Below are positions 8,422 to 16,367 of a stretch of DNA of 64,000 nt, in pieces. The stretch's first letter is position 1, and each line of letters opens with the position of its first letter. Source of the stretch: an uncultured Tolumonas sp. (lineage in GTDB: Bacteria > Pseudomonadota > Gammaproteobacteria > Enterobacterales > Aeromonadaceae); assembly GCF_963676665.1 (NCBI RefSeq), contig NZ_OY781371.1, positions 699,001 to 763,000 on the forward strand, written 5' to 3'. Both the position numbers and the translations under genes were made by a program. The notes below the pieces were generated by a model. That model made no database searches. It was not told the origin of the DNA and was given only the letters and a program-made list of their open reading frames with translations.

Positions 8422-8955
8422 TTAGTGTTCGTTAAGCCAAATTTTTGAATTATGCATCAATTTGAGCGTGTAGTTTAACTGCAATGTGGCATTATTGTTT
8501 TCGCATGTGATTGTTGTATTGATATTTTTACCTGAGACAGTAATTGTGGATGGACCACGTAAAGCGTCTAAAAGTACGTATTCATATTTACCATTTTTAA
8601 ACCCAATGGCTGCATCACCGTTCGGTGATGAGTTAAATGTGAATGAGCTAATCGGTGGCTTTAGTGTTTCTGGATATTGAAAGATCGTTTTTCCTGCTTG
8701 TGACACTCGATATTGGAAATAACCAGTGTTTATGGTTATTTCACGAGAAGAACAAAGCGTGAATGACTTTTTGGCTGTATCACATGACCAAAGTGTAATC
8801 TCTTGTTTTTTGCATAATGGACTATCAATGTACATATCCTTGAACTCGGGCCATTGATATTTATCCCAATCATATGTGTCAGTGGCGTTTGCCATTTGCC
8901 AAAAACAAAAAACTGATATATGTGCAAGCATTAAAAATGAAATAATATTCTTCAT
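8422..8955 (-). CDS. Hypothetical secreted protein (second gene of a two-gene cassette)
   Basis: No family recognised. From ATG at 8955 there is a clear signal peptide (MKNIISFLMLAHISVF, cleavage probably after MANA), then a mature domain of about 150 residues with six cysteines and repeated beta-rich, asparagine-rich stretches near the C-terminus. In-frame ATG at 8979 and TTG at 9003 are alternatives; none has a strong ribosome site, which fits translational coupling to the gene upstream, whose stop at 9004-9006 is close by. Confidence 0.65.
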   Translation of the reverse strand: MKNIISFLMLAHISVFCFWQMANATDTYDWDKYQWPEFKDMYIDSPLCKKQEITLWSCDTAKKSFTLCSSREITINTGYFQYRVSQAGKTIFQYPETLKPPISSFTFNSSPNGDAAIGFKNGKYEYVLLDALRGPSTITVSGKNINTTITCENNNATLQLNYTLKLMHNSKIWLNEH

Positions 8956-9003
8956 TATAATGATTGATTTTTTAATCATCGGAACGCAGCCTGGATAATG
9001 CAA

Positions 9004-9342
9004 TTAGTAACCTCTAACTACTAGGAAGAAAACGCAAATAGCGAGCAAAAGTATAATATAGATAAATAATGGCCCTAGATTCCCATTTTTAGCTTCTGAT
9101 GCCATATATGCGTTGAATTCTTTCTTGCTTTGCCTGCGTCCATATGTTGAAGCATGATTATGATCGGTTAGTGAAGTTGTCCCATTGGCTACATATTCCT
9201 TTGCTAACGCAAGTGTTGGTAGGGGGCCAAAATCTGTTTTACCTTCATTGCTAAGAACAAACCAACCAGAGCCGTTTTTTACAATAAACCTACCATCTGA
9301 GACGGAATACTTACCAGCTTCAATCTTTTTCACTGTGGCCAT
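9004..9342 (-). CDS. Hypothetical tail-anchored membrane protein (first gene of a two-gene cassette)
   Basis: A 112-residue protein. Residues 8-55 resemble a small beta-rich domain (GRFIVKNGSGWFVLSNEG), a polar middle follows, and a single C-terminal hydrophobic helix near residues 90-109 (GPLFIYIILLLAICVFFLVV) should anchor it. AGGG ribosome site before ATG at 9342. It is followed within 50 bases by the secreted protein gene, suggesting a co-translated pair at the envelope. Confidence 0.65.
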   Translation of the reverse strand: MATVKKIEAGKYSVSDGRFIVKNGSGWFVLSNEGKTDFGPLPTLALAKEYVANGTTSLTDHNHASTYGRRQSKKEFNAYMASEAKNGNLGPLFIYIILLLAICVFFLVVRGY

Positions 9343-9356
9343 GTTATTCCCTTAAC

Positions 9357-9416
9357 GCCTAACTTCGATTTAAGTGGCAGCACGTAGTGCTGTCCAACTT
9401 TAAATTTTTGTTAGGT
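9357..9416 (-). repeat. attC site 14 (60 bp)
   Basis: Arms GCCTAAC and GTTAGGT; hairpin GGCAGCAC-GTA-GTGCTGTCC. Confidence 0.9.
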
Positions 9417-9724
9417 ATGAACAAAGAAAAAGCAGTTTATTATCAACTGAAATGCTGGCTAACTGGTGCCACGGGCTTTCAGTTTTCTCTGTGCCTGCCA
9501 CAAACAACTGTGCCCCGATGATGAGCCGCTTTAGGCGTACACACTGACGGCGTTGATGGTTGCCGAAACGTAACCAGTGCAGGCTTTTAGTTTGCCAAAT
9601 TACGTGAACTCATGTGTTGCGCGAGGCAACCCACGCTCAGGAAGTGAGCCGCAAACACCACAGGACTATCCGATTAGCCGCTTTAAGGCGTGAATTCATC
9701 GCAAAAACGGAATCTGTTTTTATT
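9417..9724 (-). repeat. ORF-less cassette, family 1, short form
   Basis: 308 bp. Used here as the reference fold: GGTTGCC 9558-9564 with GGCAACC 9625-9631; GTAAC 9570-9574 with GTTGC 9616-9620; internal loop GAAAC... facing GCGA. Confidence 0.85.
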
Positions 9725-9784
9725 ACCTAACTTCGACTTAAGTGGCGGCATGAAATGCCGTCCGACTTTAAGTTTTTGTTAGCC
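9725..9784 (-). repeat. attC site 15 (60 bp)
   Basis: Arms ACCTAAC and GTTAGCC; hairpin GGCGGCAT-GAA-ATGCCGTCC, a compensated variant of the common stem. Confidence 0.9.
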
Positions 9785-9790
9785 GTATTT

Positions 9791-10414
9791 TTAAAAAAGC
9801 TGGGCTTTTGCTGTTTTTGCAAGTTGTGATTCAAGAGTTTTTATTTGTGTAATTACCAAATCGAAAGCCTCGCGACCATCTAATTTAGATGACCCAATAG
9901 TAGCTGTCTGTTTTATTGTTCTAATGGACTCACTTTGCTCTGAAGATAAGGCTATTTCGGATATGGCTTCAATTCTTGCTAAATTATCAAATGCCTTTTG
10001 TACGTTTATCACGATGGACTCTATTTTTTCTCTGTTTACTGATGATTTTAAGTTGCCGTCCGATTCAAAGCTTTCATCAATGATTTTCTGGATAGACATT
10101 CGCCAGGTGCTAAGAGCTTCTAACACCTCTATATAAATTTTATATTGAAGCTCCCATTTCTTACTTGCTTTCCAACTGTTTGATGCAATTTCTGTTTTTA
10201 CGGCTTCGGTGACTTCTGCTAGGTCGGCAGTTTGACTTTTTAGGTCATTGAAATCTTCTTTAGTAGCAAAATTTTTGCCTTTTTGTTTAATATAAGATGA
10301 AAAAAACGCACCAAAAAAACCGGATAAAGCGCAAACAATTATTAAAGATATATAAGTCCAATTACTGATTGTAAATCCAGATTCTAAAAGAGTTTTCAAT
10401 TCTTCTGTTGTCAT
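9791..10414 (-). CDS. Membrane-anchored coiled-coil protein (cassette gene)
   Basis: 207 residues: one N-terminal membrane helix near residues 20-41, then the motif SSYIKQKGKNFATKEDF and a mostly helical cytoplasmic region. The motif recurs in the cassette gene at 20204-20887 (TSYIKKKGENRALLEDI), so the two are distant paralogues of a family common on mobile DNA. Function unknown. GAGGAA ribosome site upstream of ATG at 10414. Confidence 0.75.
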   Translation of the reverse strand: MTTEELKTLLESGFTISNWTYISLIIVCALSGFFGAFFSSYIKQKGKNFATKEDFNDLKSQTADLAEVTEAVKTEIASNSWKASKKWELQYKIYIEVLEALSTWRMSIQKIIDESFESDGNLKSSVNREKIESIVINVQKAFDNLARIEAISEIALSSEQSESIRTIKQTATIGSSKLDGREAFDLVITQIKTLESQLAKTAKAQLF

Positions 10415-10441
10415 TAACTATTTCCTCAGTAATGCTAATAC

Positions 10442-10497
10442 GGCTAACTTTTACTTGTGGGGTTGCGTAGCAATCCCACACCAAGTTTTTGTTATGT
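10442..10497 (-). repeat. attC site 16 (56 bp)
   Basis: Arms GGCTAAC and GTTATGT; hairpin GGGGTTGC-GTA-GCAATCCC. Confidence 0.88.
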
Positions 10498-10507
10498 TTT
10501 CGAACTG

Positions 10508-10819
10508 CTATGGAAAAATTATATGCAGTTCATTGACTTCCTCATCGACCAACAACCACTCATTTTTATCTAATTTTCTAACATCAATCGGCTTTGTGGT
10601 GTCAAAGAAAGTACCTGGCTCAACGATTACTGTTCTTCGGTTGTAACCAAATGCACCCATATCTTGCATTTGAAATTCAACTCTTAAGTTTCTGTTATCT
10701 TTACTTCTATACATGATGGTTTGAGTTTGAAACGGGGGGAATAATAAAAAATATAGTTTTACTGTAAGTGACGCAATGATAACAATAATAATATAAATGT
10801 ATTTGTGCTTTTTTAGCAT
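10508..10819 (-). CDS. Hypothetical small membrane protein (two-gene cassette)
   Basis: 103 residues: one membrane helix at about residues 8-28 (YIYIIIVIIASLTVKLYFLL) followed by an extracytoplasmic domain of about 70 residues. No family recognised. It lies downstream of the 122-residue gene at 10876-11241 in the same cassette, 56 bases apart. Confidence 0.6.
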   Translation of the reverse strand: MLKKHKYIYIIIVIIASLTVKLYFLLFPPFQTQTIMYRSKDNRNLRVEFQMQDMGAFGYNRRTVIVEPGTFFDTTKPIDVRKLDKNEWLLVDEEVNELHIIFP

Positions 10820-10875
10820 ATAGTAATATTTTTATCGAACTGCAGTTATAAATGATTATGAGGACTTCAAAAATG

Positions 10876-11241
10876 TTATAACCATCTATTTAGTGCTGAG
10901 TTTTCGGTGATGTAAACAAGTTCTGCTTCTGTAAATATTTCTTCGCCATATTTATGGAGATCATCTGCATCGATGCTGCAACCAAACGAATTGCACATAA
11001 AATCAATTGATATTTTCTTAATTTTTTCGAATTCAAGATCACTAAGTGCAAGTTTGGCTTCATTTAGTAAGTTGAATAAATTCAGTCGTGATTGATAGAG
11101 TGTTTCTGTGGATAATGAATCATCATTATATTGCAAATCATCTTCACGAATAATATCTTTAAGTTTTATAAGGAAATTATTTTCCATTCCCATCAAGTAT
11201 CTCTCATTTTTTGAGTTTACATATACAACTGTGAATTTCAT
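10876..11241 (-). CDS. Hypothetical soluble protein (two-gene cassette)
   Basis: About 121 residues, acidic and helical (KLKDIIREDDLQYNDDS...), no recognised domain. A frame start at 11250 would lie within the neighbouring attC arm; ATG at 11241 (MKFTVVYVNS) is the more natural start. First gene of its cassette. Confidence 0.6.
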   Translation of the reverse strand: MKFTVVYVNSKNERYLMGMENNFLIKLKDIIREDDLQYNDDSLSTETLYQSRLNLFNLLNEAKLALSDLEFEKIKKISIDFMCNSFGCSIDADDLHKYGEEIFTEAELVYITENSALNRWL

Positions 11242-11246
11242 AGAAA

Positions 11247-11306
11247 ACATAACTTTTACTTATGGGGCAGCACGAAGTGCTGTCCGCCATTAAGTTTTTG
11301 TTATGT
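11247..11306 (-). repeat. attC site 17 (60 bp)
   Basis: Arms ACATAAC and GTTATGT; hairpin GGGGCAGCAC-GAA-GTGCTGTCC. Confidence 0.9.
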
Positions 11307-11339
11307 TTTCAACAATGAACGTGTTTAACCTGACCTTTT

Positions 11340-11490
11340 CGCTTGTGTTTTTAAGCGACAAAGCTACCGCCAGACCTGAACAAAGGCCAGAGCCAAAAGA
11401 GTAATGATAAAACGCATGTTTTTCATATGAATATGATGCCGAAGGGCTCTGATATTGGCAAATGGAACCTGAGCAGTCGTGTAAAAAAGA
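11340..11490 (-). repeat. Conserved non-coding element B, copy 1
   Basis: Between the attC and the gene at 11616. Shares GCGACAAAGCTACCGCC (about 11353) and CATATGAATATGATGCCGAA (about 11425) plus TTGGCAAATG with two other cassettes (12075-12200 and 28560-28675). A 90-codon minus frame crosses it and the attC, but the match to the other copies is at the DNA level. Confidence 0.55.
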
Positions 11491-11615
11491 GTAGGGTGGT
11501 TTTATCACAACACGAAAGGTAACAGGAAAAACAGCATGGCTTGACGGGCATTTTAGCGTCACGGTTTAATGAATAAAAAACGACTGGAATCTGTTTTCAC
11601 AAAGGACTTACCTGT

Positions 11616-11924
11616 TCACTCCATGGGGGTGTTTAGCATGTGAAATGAACTAATACGGGCCAATTTATTCATGTCTAAGATATCAATGAGTAACTGAATT
11701 TTGTTATCAATAGTGAACTCAATGTCAGCCTGAGTGATGGAGCTGGTGTGAATATGAGCAAGGATAAAATGTCGCAATCGCGGAACATCAAGCAAGAAGC
11801 CATGGTCAGTCATGTATTGCTCAATGAAATCGTAAGCCAGAAGGATTTGATGTTCATCAGGCGATGACATTTCTGCGTCAAGCCACAGCAATAACTTGGT
11901 TTTAGATGTTTCAGATAAAAGCAT
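11616..11924 (-). CDS. Hypothetical small helical protein (cassette gene)
   Basis: About 102 residues from ATG at 11924 (MLLSETSKTKLLLWLDAEMS); the longer frame would need a TTG start at 11933. Mostly alpha-helical, acidic, no membrane segment. No family recognised. Shares its cassette with element B. Confidence 0.55.
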   Translation of the reverse strand: MLLSETSKTKLLLWLDAEMSSPDEHQILLAYDFIEQYMTDHGFLLDVPRLRHFILAHIHTSSITQADIEFTIDNKIQLLIDILDMNKLARISSFHMLNTPME

Positions 11925-11973
11925 GTGAACCAATATTTAACTTATTGAACAAACAAGAGTAATTTCTTTAAAA

Positions 11974-12033
11974 ACATAACTATTACTTATGGGGCAGCAC
12001 GCAGTGCTGTCCGCCATTAAGTTTTTGTTATGT
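11974..12033 (-). repeat. attC site 18 (60 bp)
   Basis: Arms ACATAAC and GTTATGT; hairpin GGGGCAGCAC-GCA-GTGCTGTCC. Confidence 0.9.
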
Positions 12034-12074
12034 GATTGTAGCTGTTCAGAACATCAGGTTTGTCATTCAATTTT

Positions 12075-12200
12075 TTAAACGACAAAGCTACCGCCCTAAC
12101 TTGTCAGGAAATCAAGCTATAGTAAGAATGCAAACGCAACGGCATGATAGTTTTCATACGAACATGATGCCGAATGACGCTTTGGTTGGCAAATGAAACA
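12075..12200 (-). repeat. Conserved non-coding element B, copy 2
   Basis: ACGACAAAGCTACCGCCC near 12076 and CATACGAACATGATGCCGAA near 12153, then TTGGCAAATGAAAC. Here the element lies upstream of the plus-strand peroxiredoxin rather than downstream of a minus-strand gene. Confidence 0.55.
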
Positions 12201-12247
12201 ACAAGGCATTTTTTATCATTGTAAGAATACAAGAGTGAGGGATCTCT

Positions 12248-12721
12248 ATGCTTGAACAGGGACAACAACTACCTGATGGTGTACTGAGTCAACTGACTCA
12301 GGAAGGAATGATAAAGCATTAGGTAAACACGCTATTTTCGGGTAAAAAAGTGGTACTTTTTGCGGTGCCGGGGGCGTTCACACCCACCTGTTCAGAAGCC
12401 CATTTACCGGGATATGTCGCTCTGGCTGATCAGATAAAAGCAAAAGGCGTTGATCTTATAGTCTGTGTGTCCGTGAATGATGCCTATGTGATGAAAGCCT
12501 GGGGCGAAGCACATAAAGCCTCTGAATTATTGATGCTGGCAGATGGCGACGGCAGTTTCACAAAGAGTTTGGGCTTAGAAACAGATACAGGCAATTTTGG
12601 CGGGATCAGATCTCGTCGCTATGCGATGATCATCGAGAATGGTATCGTCACCCAATTGAATATCGAAGTTCCAAAAGTATTTGAAGTTAGCAAGGCAGAG
12701 CAAATACTGGCAAGTCTGTAA
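12248..12721 (+). pseudogene. Peroxiredoxin (Prx5-like) with in-frame TAG at codon 25
   Basis: Thiol peroxidase of the Prx5/hybrid-Prx type: VVLFAVPGAFTPTCSEAHLPGY holds the peroxidatic cysteine, and GGIRSRRYAMIIENG is the matching C-terminal region. Reading from ATG at 12248 gives the expected N-terminus (GQQLPDGVL...LTQEGMIKH) but codon 25 (12320-12322) is TAG, then the frame continues VNTLFSGKKVV to the normal stop. A single C-to-T change from CAG would explain it. It could be a pseudogene, an internal start product lacking about 30 residues, or a sequencing error. Orientation is opposite to the array. Confidence 0.8.
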
Positions 12722-12733
12722 CTTCAATAAATC

Positions 12734-12793
12734 ACATAACTTTTACTTAAATGGCGGCGCGTAGTGCCGTCCAGTTTCAAGTTTTTGTTATGT
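12734..12793 (-). repeat. attC site 19 (60 bp)
   Basis: Arms ACATAAC and GTTATGT; hairpin GGCGGCGC-GTA-GTGCCGTCC. Confidence 0.9.
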
Positions 12794-12795
12794 AT

Positions 12796-13413
12796 TTACT
12801 GCTGGATCTGATTTGTTTGAATATGTTTTGCTGATAGTTCTTTTGCAATATCTGAAGCAGATGGAGATCTCACTGTGTAGTAGAAACTAACTACGCCAAT
12901 TATAAAGCTTATTATGGTCAACCAGTTTGCTCTATTCGTCTTCTTTTTCAGCGACTCTTGCTCTGATTTCATTTCAACATATTTATTAATAACCTGGATA
13001 ACAGGAGCAAGAATTTGCTTGTCGCTATCTTCGCCAAGCTGAGATGTGATTTTTGTCAGTCGAATTATAGATGGTTTCACTTCATCTGGGAGTTCATCAA
13101 AAGGTTCTTCTTTATCTATTTCTGCAACTAACAACTTTAATTTTTTAAAATCTTCTACGGTGTTTGTTAGTCCAAAAATTCTGTATACAACCTGTCGGGA
13201 TTGATATGCAGATAGATTGAATGAACGACCAATAAACACTATATCCTTTGCTGTTAGATCAATGTTGTTTTGTAATTTACTGTAAACATTGGCCTGCATT
13301 TTTAGGATATTTCGCTTTTTAGTAACAAATGCTGTAGAAATCCCCAACAGACCAATGGAAAAGATAATTACATAGGAAATTCCAATAATAAGAGTCAGTG
13401 TGTTTTGGTTCAT
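12796..13413 (-). CDS. Hypothetical membrane protein with two helices (cassette gene)
   Basis: About 205 residues. One hydrophobic helix near the N-terminus (residues 6-29, LTLIIGISYVIIFSIGLLG) and one near the C-terminus (WLTIISFIIGVVSFYYTV) flank a soluble helical middle of about 130 residues. A GTG at 13422 could extend it by three residues. No family recognised; layout resembles small membrane-anchored cassette proteins elsewhere in this array. Confidence 0.65.
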   Translation of the reverse strand: MNQNTLTLIIGISYVIIFSIGLLGISTAFVTKKRNILKMQANVYSKLQNNIDLTAKDIVFIGRSFNLSAYQSRQVVYRIFGLTNTVEDFKKLKLLVAEIDKEEPFDELPDEVKPSIIRLTKITSQLGEDSDKQILAPVIQVINKYVEMKSEQESLKKKTNRANWLTIISFIIGVVSFYYTVRSPSASDIAKELSAKHIQTNQIQQ

Positions 13414-13440
13414 ATAATTCACATGAGTACTAAATTAAAT

Positions 13441-13498
13441 ACATAACTTCTAATTGTGGGGCGGCTGAAAGCCGTCCCACACCAATTTTTTGTTAGGT
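13441..13498 (-). repeat. attC site 20 (58 bp)
   Basis: Arms ACATAAC and GTTAGGT; hairpin GGGGCGGCT-GAA-AGCCGTCCC. Holds the stop codon of the next gene. Confidence 0.9.
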
Positions 13499-14032
13499 TT
13501 TTGGAAGCTGAGAAATAAACTCAACCACAAAGCAATATAATAAAATTATACCAGCACCTAGACCGAAAAGAACGGTGGGGATAACAGTGAAAACCCAGAT
13601 TCTGGCATTACTTAAAGAGCATTTTTGTTGAATTAGTTGTATATCATTTAGCGTGTTAGCATTTGGATTATGTAAGCGTTTTGAAACTTTGTGCATTTGG
13701 ATTGCTGCGCTAATCATTTTATATAGCTCAAAACCAATGAAAATGAGTAATGATACAAGGATAAGGCAACCAGAACTTAAAATAGCCCATTCAGGTAAAT
13801 CTGGTTTAATGCTCGACCACAAACTGAAAAAACCAACATAACCGGCAGCAATAATAAAATTGCTATAAGTATTTGCTTGACTATATACATGAGACACAAT
13901 CTCTTTAGCTGCGGCTATATTTTCTCTATTTAACATTTGCGTATGTTGTTGACTCATTGCATTAAAATGCTTCGCCAGATCGTTATGTCGACTAACGCAT
14001 CGCTTTTCCATATTGTTCAATTCGTTATTCAC
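13493..14032 (-). CDS. Hypothetical three-helix membrane protein (cassette gene)
   Basis: 179 residues. A soluble helical N-terminus of about 55 residues precedes hydrophobic segments near residues 58-72, 82-104 and 147-171. GTG at 14032 is preceded by AAGGAG at good spacing, so I keep it as the start. The stop is in the attC. No family recognised; the arrangement (long N-terminal helix, membrane domain) recalls SLATT-type proteins but similarity is not established. Confidence 0.65.
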   Translation of the reverse strand: MNNELNNMEKRCVSRHNDLAKHFNAMSQQHTQMLNRENIAAAKEIVSHVYSQANTYSNFIIAAGYVGFFSLWSSIKPDLPEWAILSSGCLILVSLLIFIGFELYKMISAAIQMHKVSKRLHNPNANTLNDIQLIQQKCSLSNARIWVFTVIPTVLFGLGAGIILLYCFVVEFISQLPKT

Positions 14033-14047
14033 ATATCACTCCTTAAA

Positions 14048-14107
14048 ACCTAACTTCGTTTTATGCGGTGGCACGTAGTGCCATCCGACATTAAAATTTT
14101 GTTAGCC
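14048..14107 (-). repeat. attC site 21 (60 bp)
   Basis: Arms ACCTAAC and GTTAGCC; hairpin GCGGTGGCAC-GTA-GTGCCATCCG. Confidence 0.9.
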
Positions 14108-14716
14108 AGTTGATTCACTTTTTGTAGTTAAGTAATGATAATCAATATTGAGGCTTAATTCCTTTATTTGATTCTCAACAATAACTTTATCACCAAGGCT
14201 AATGCCACTTTTACTTACTTTTTTTATTAGAAACCTCATGCCATATCGCAGAGATAATGATGTGAAAATGTATTTTTTATATAATGTTTCATACTTCTCC
14301 AAAACATCAATGGAAAAAGTTTCGTGAGGTGTCTCTGCAATTATTTTTAATAGATTATTTAAGTAATCCACCTGAACAAACATTGACTTCAGAGTTTCCC
14401 TTCCAAATTTATCATAGCCTGCAAAATTGCAATCAAGCTCATCTGCTAAAAAATACAATCTCATTGGTCTAGGAACGAACTTATATGTGCCGACCTGTGG
14501 TTCTCGGGTGAGCTTGTAATTTTTTATGTTATTTAGTGCTTCGGCAATTTTTAAATTGTCTTTTGCGATGTTGTTTATTTCGTCGCTTAAATCTATAACG
14601 AAATTATCATGAACTCTTTTTGTTTTATATTTGTCTTTTCTTTTTTCAATAAGTGGAACAAAAATTAAACCAAGCAAAAATGTAATAACAGGTAGTATGC
14701 TTTTAAAAATTTCCAC
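14102..14716 (-). CDS. Membrane-anchored hypothetical protein (cassette gene)
   Basis: About 204 residues from GTG at 14716, which has a GAGGT ribosome site 5 bases upstream; the longer frame to 14761 would start inside the neighbouring attC. One N-terminal membrane helix (ILPVITFLLGLIFVPLI) is followed by KRKDKYKTKR and a helical cytoplasmic domain. No family recognised. Confidence 0.68.
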   Translation of the reverse strand: MEIFKSILPVITFLLGLIFVPLIEKRKDKYKTKRVHDNFVIDLSDEINNIAKDNLKIAEALNNIKNYKLTREPQVGTYKFVPRPMRLYFLADELDCNFAGYDKFGRETLKSMFVQVDYLNNLLKIIAETPHETFSIDVLEKYETLYKKYIFTSLSLRYGMRFLIKKVSKSGISLGDKVIVENQIKELSLNIDYHYLTTKSESTG

Positions 14717-14734
14717 AATTACCTCATAATAACT

Positions 14735-14794
14735 GGCTAACTTCGATTTAAGTGGCAGCACGTAGCGCTGTCCAACTTTAAATTTTTGTTAGGT
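14735..14794 (-). repeat. attC site 22 (60 bp)
   Basis: Arms GGCTAAC and GTTAGGT; hairpin GGCAGCAC-GTA-GCGCTGTCC. Confidence 0.9.
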
Positions 14795-15196
14795 ATGAAC
14801 AAAGAAAAAGTGATCTAAAATCAACAATAAAGTTGGCTAACTGGTGCCACGGGCTTTCAGTTTTCGCTGTGCCTGCCACAAACAACCGCTCGGATGACTC
14901 GCCGACAGTGTTGAATCAACGAAATCTGCGGAAATATCGACAGACTTATTCAGCGAATGGGGTCTGACCGCCAAAAAAACTGCGCCCCGATGATGAGCCG
15001 CTTTAGGCGTACACACTGACGGCGCCGATGGTTGCCGAAACGTAACCAGTGCAGGCTGTCAGTTTGCCACCACACGTGAATTCATGTGTTGCGCGAGGCA
15101 ACCCACGCTCAGGAAGTGAGCCGCAAACACCACTGGGCTATCCGACTAGCCGCTTTAAGGCTCGAATTCATCGCAAAAACGGAATCTGTTTTTATT
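14795..15196 (-). repeat. ORF-less cassette, family 1, long form
   Basis: 402 bp; outer stem arms at 15030-15036 and 15097-15103. Confidence 0.85.
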
Positions 15197-15256
15197 ACCT
15201 AACTTCGATTTAAGTGGCGGCACGTAGTGCCGTCCAACTTTAAATTTTTGTTAAGT
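15197..15256 (-). repeat. attC site 23 (60 bp)
   Basis: Arms ACCTAAC and GTTAAGT; hairpin GGCGGCAC-GTA-GTGCCGTCC. Confidence 0.9.
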
Positions 15257-15275
15257 TTTTGAACCACGGCAACAC

Positions 15276-15740
15276 TCAGAACTTTCTTGATAGTCTTGCT
15301 GGATTGCCTAAATAAGTACCTGACACAGTAATATTTTTTGTGACAACTGCACCCGCACCAATGACTGCGCCAGAGCAAATATGAACGGGGAGTATTGTTG
15401 CATTTGAGCCAATCGTCACGTTGTTTTCAATAACGGTTCGACCCCATGAGTTTGGATCAGCGTTAGGGGAGCCATCTTTGAATAAATCATTTGCGAACAT
15501 CACACCATGACCGATGAAACAGTCATCACCTATTGTGACAAATTCACAAATAAAGGTATGAGACTGGATCTTTGTACGTTGGCCGATTGATACGTTTTTT
15601 TGGATCTCGACAAAGGGACCGACAAAAGAATCATCACCAATGTCACAGCCGTAGATATTGGATGGTTCAACGACTTTTACATTACGTCCGAAAAGCACAT
15701 CACGAATAGAAGCATTTAGAGTAACTGGTTGGTTATTCAT
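15276..15740 (-). CDS. Hexapeptide-repeat (left-handed beta-helix) acyltransferase
   Basis: Transfers an acyl group, usually from acetyl-CoA, to a sugar or similar acceptor; related proteins decorate surface polysaccharides. The 154 residues consist of imperfect hexapeptide turns ([LIV]GxxxxI type): IYGCDIGDDSFVGPFVEI, VTIGDDCFIGHGVMFAND, VIENNVTIGSNATILP and GAVIGAGAVVTKNI. The HGVMFANDLF region carries the usual catalytic histidine. Complete single-gene cassette, no strong ribosome site. Confidence 0.9.
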   Translation of the reverse strand: MNNQPVTLNASIRDVLFGRNVKVVEPSNIYGCDIGDDSFVGPFVEIQKNVSIGQRTKIQSHTFICEFVTIGDDCFIGHGVMFANDLFKDGSPNADPNSWGRTVIENNVTIGSNATILPVHICSGAVIGAGAVVTKNITVSGTYLGNPARLSRKF

Positions 15741-15849
15741 GTGACTGTTGCCATTGATTGATCATGTTTTTAGAGATATTTGATTTATAGCAAACGCAAC
15801 GAAATAAGAGCATTGCTTACGAATTACACACTGAACATGCTGTTCAAGA

Positions 15850-15909
15850 ACTTAACTTCGATTTAAGTGGCAGCACGTAGTGCTGTCCAACTTTAAATTT
15901 TTGTTAGGT
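15850..15909 (-). repeat. attC site 24 (60 bp)
   Basis: Arms ACTTAAC and GTTAGGT; hairpin GGCAGCAC-GTA-GTGCTGTCC. Confidence 0.9.
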
Positions 15910-16311
15910 ATGAACAAAGAAAAAGCAGTTTATTATTAACAAAAATGCTGGCTAACTGGTGCCACGGGCTTTCAGTTTTCGCTGCGTCTAATTTAAACAA
16001 CCGCTCGGATGACTCGCTGACAGTGTTGAATCATCGAAATCTGCGGAAACATCGACAGACTTATTCAGCGAACGGGGAGTGGTCGCCAAAAAAACTGCGC
16101 CCCGATGATGAACCGCTTTAGGCGTACACACTGACGGCGCCGATGGTTGCCGAAACGTAACCAGTGCAGGCTTTCAGTTTGCCACCACACGTGAATTCAT
16201 GTGTTGCGCGAGGCAACCCACGCTCAGGAAGTGAGCCGCAAACACCACTGGGCTATCCGACTAGCCGCTTTAAGGCTCGAATTCATCGCAAAAACGGAAT
16301 CTGTTTTTATT
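15910..16311 (-). repeat. ORF-less cassette, family 1, long form
   Basis: 402 bp; outer stem arms at 16145-16151 and 16212-16218. Confidence 0.85.
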
Positions 16312-16367
16312 ACCTAACTTCTAATTGTGGGGCAGCGTAGCTGTCCCACACAAATTATTTGTTAGGT
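16312..16367 (-). repeat. attC site 25 (56 bp)
   Basis: Arms ACCTAAC and GTTAGGT; hairpin GGGGCAGC-GTA-GCTGTCCC. Confidence 0.9.

Noticed and set aside
11290-11562. 90-codon minus frame over element B
   Set aside because: Overlaps the attC and a DNA element that recurs in two other cassettes without preserving this frame.
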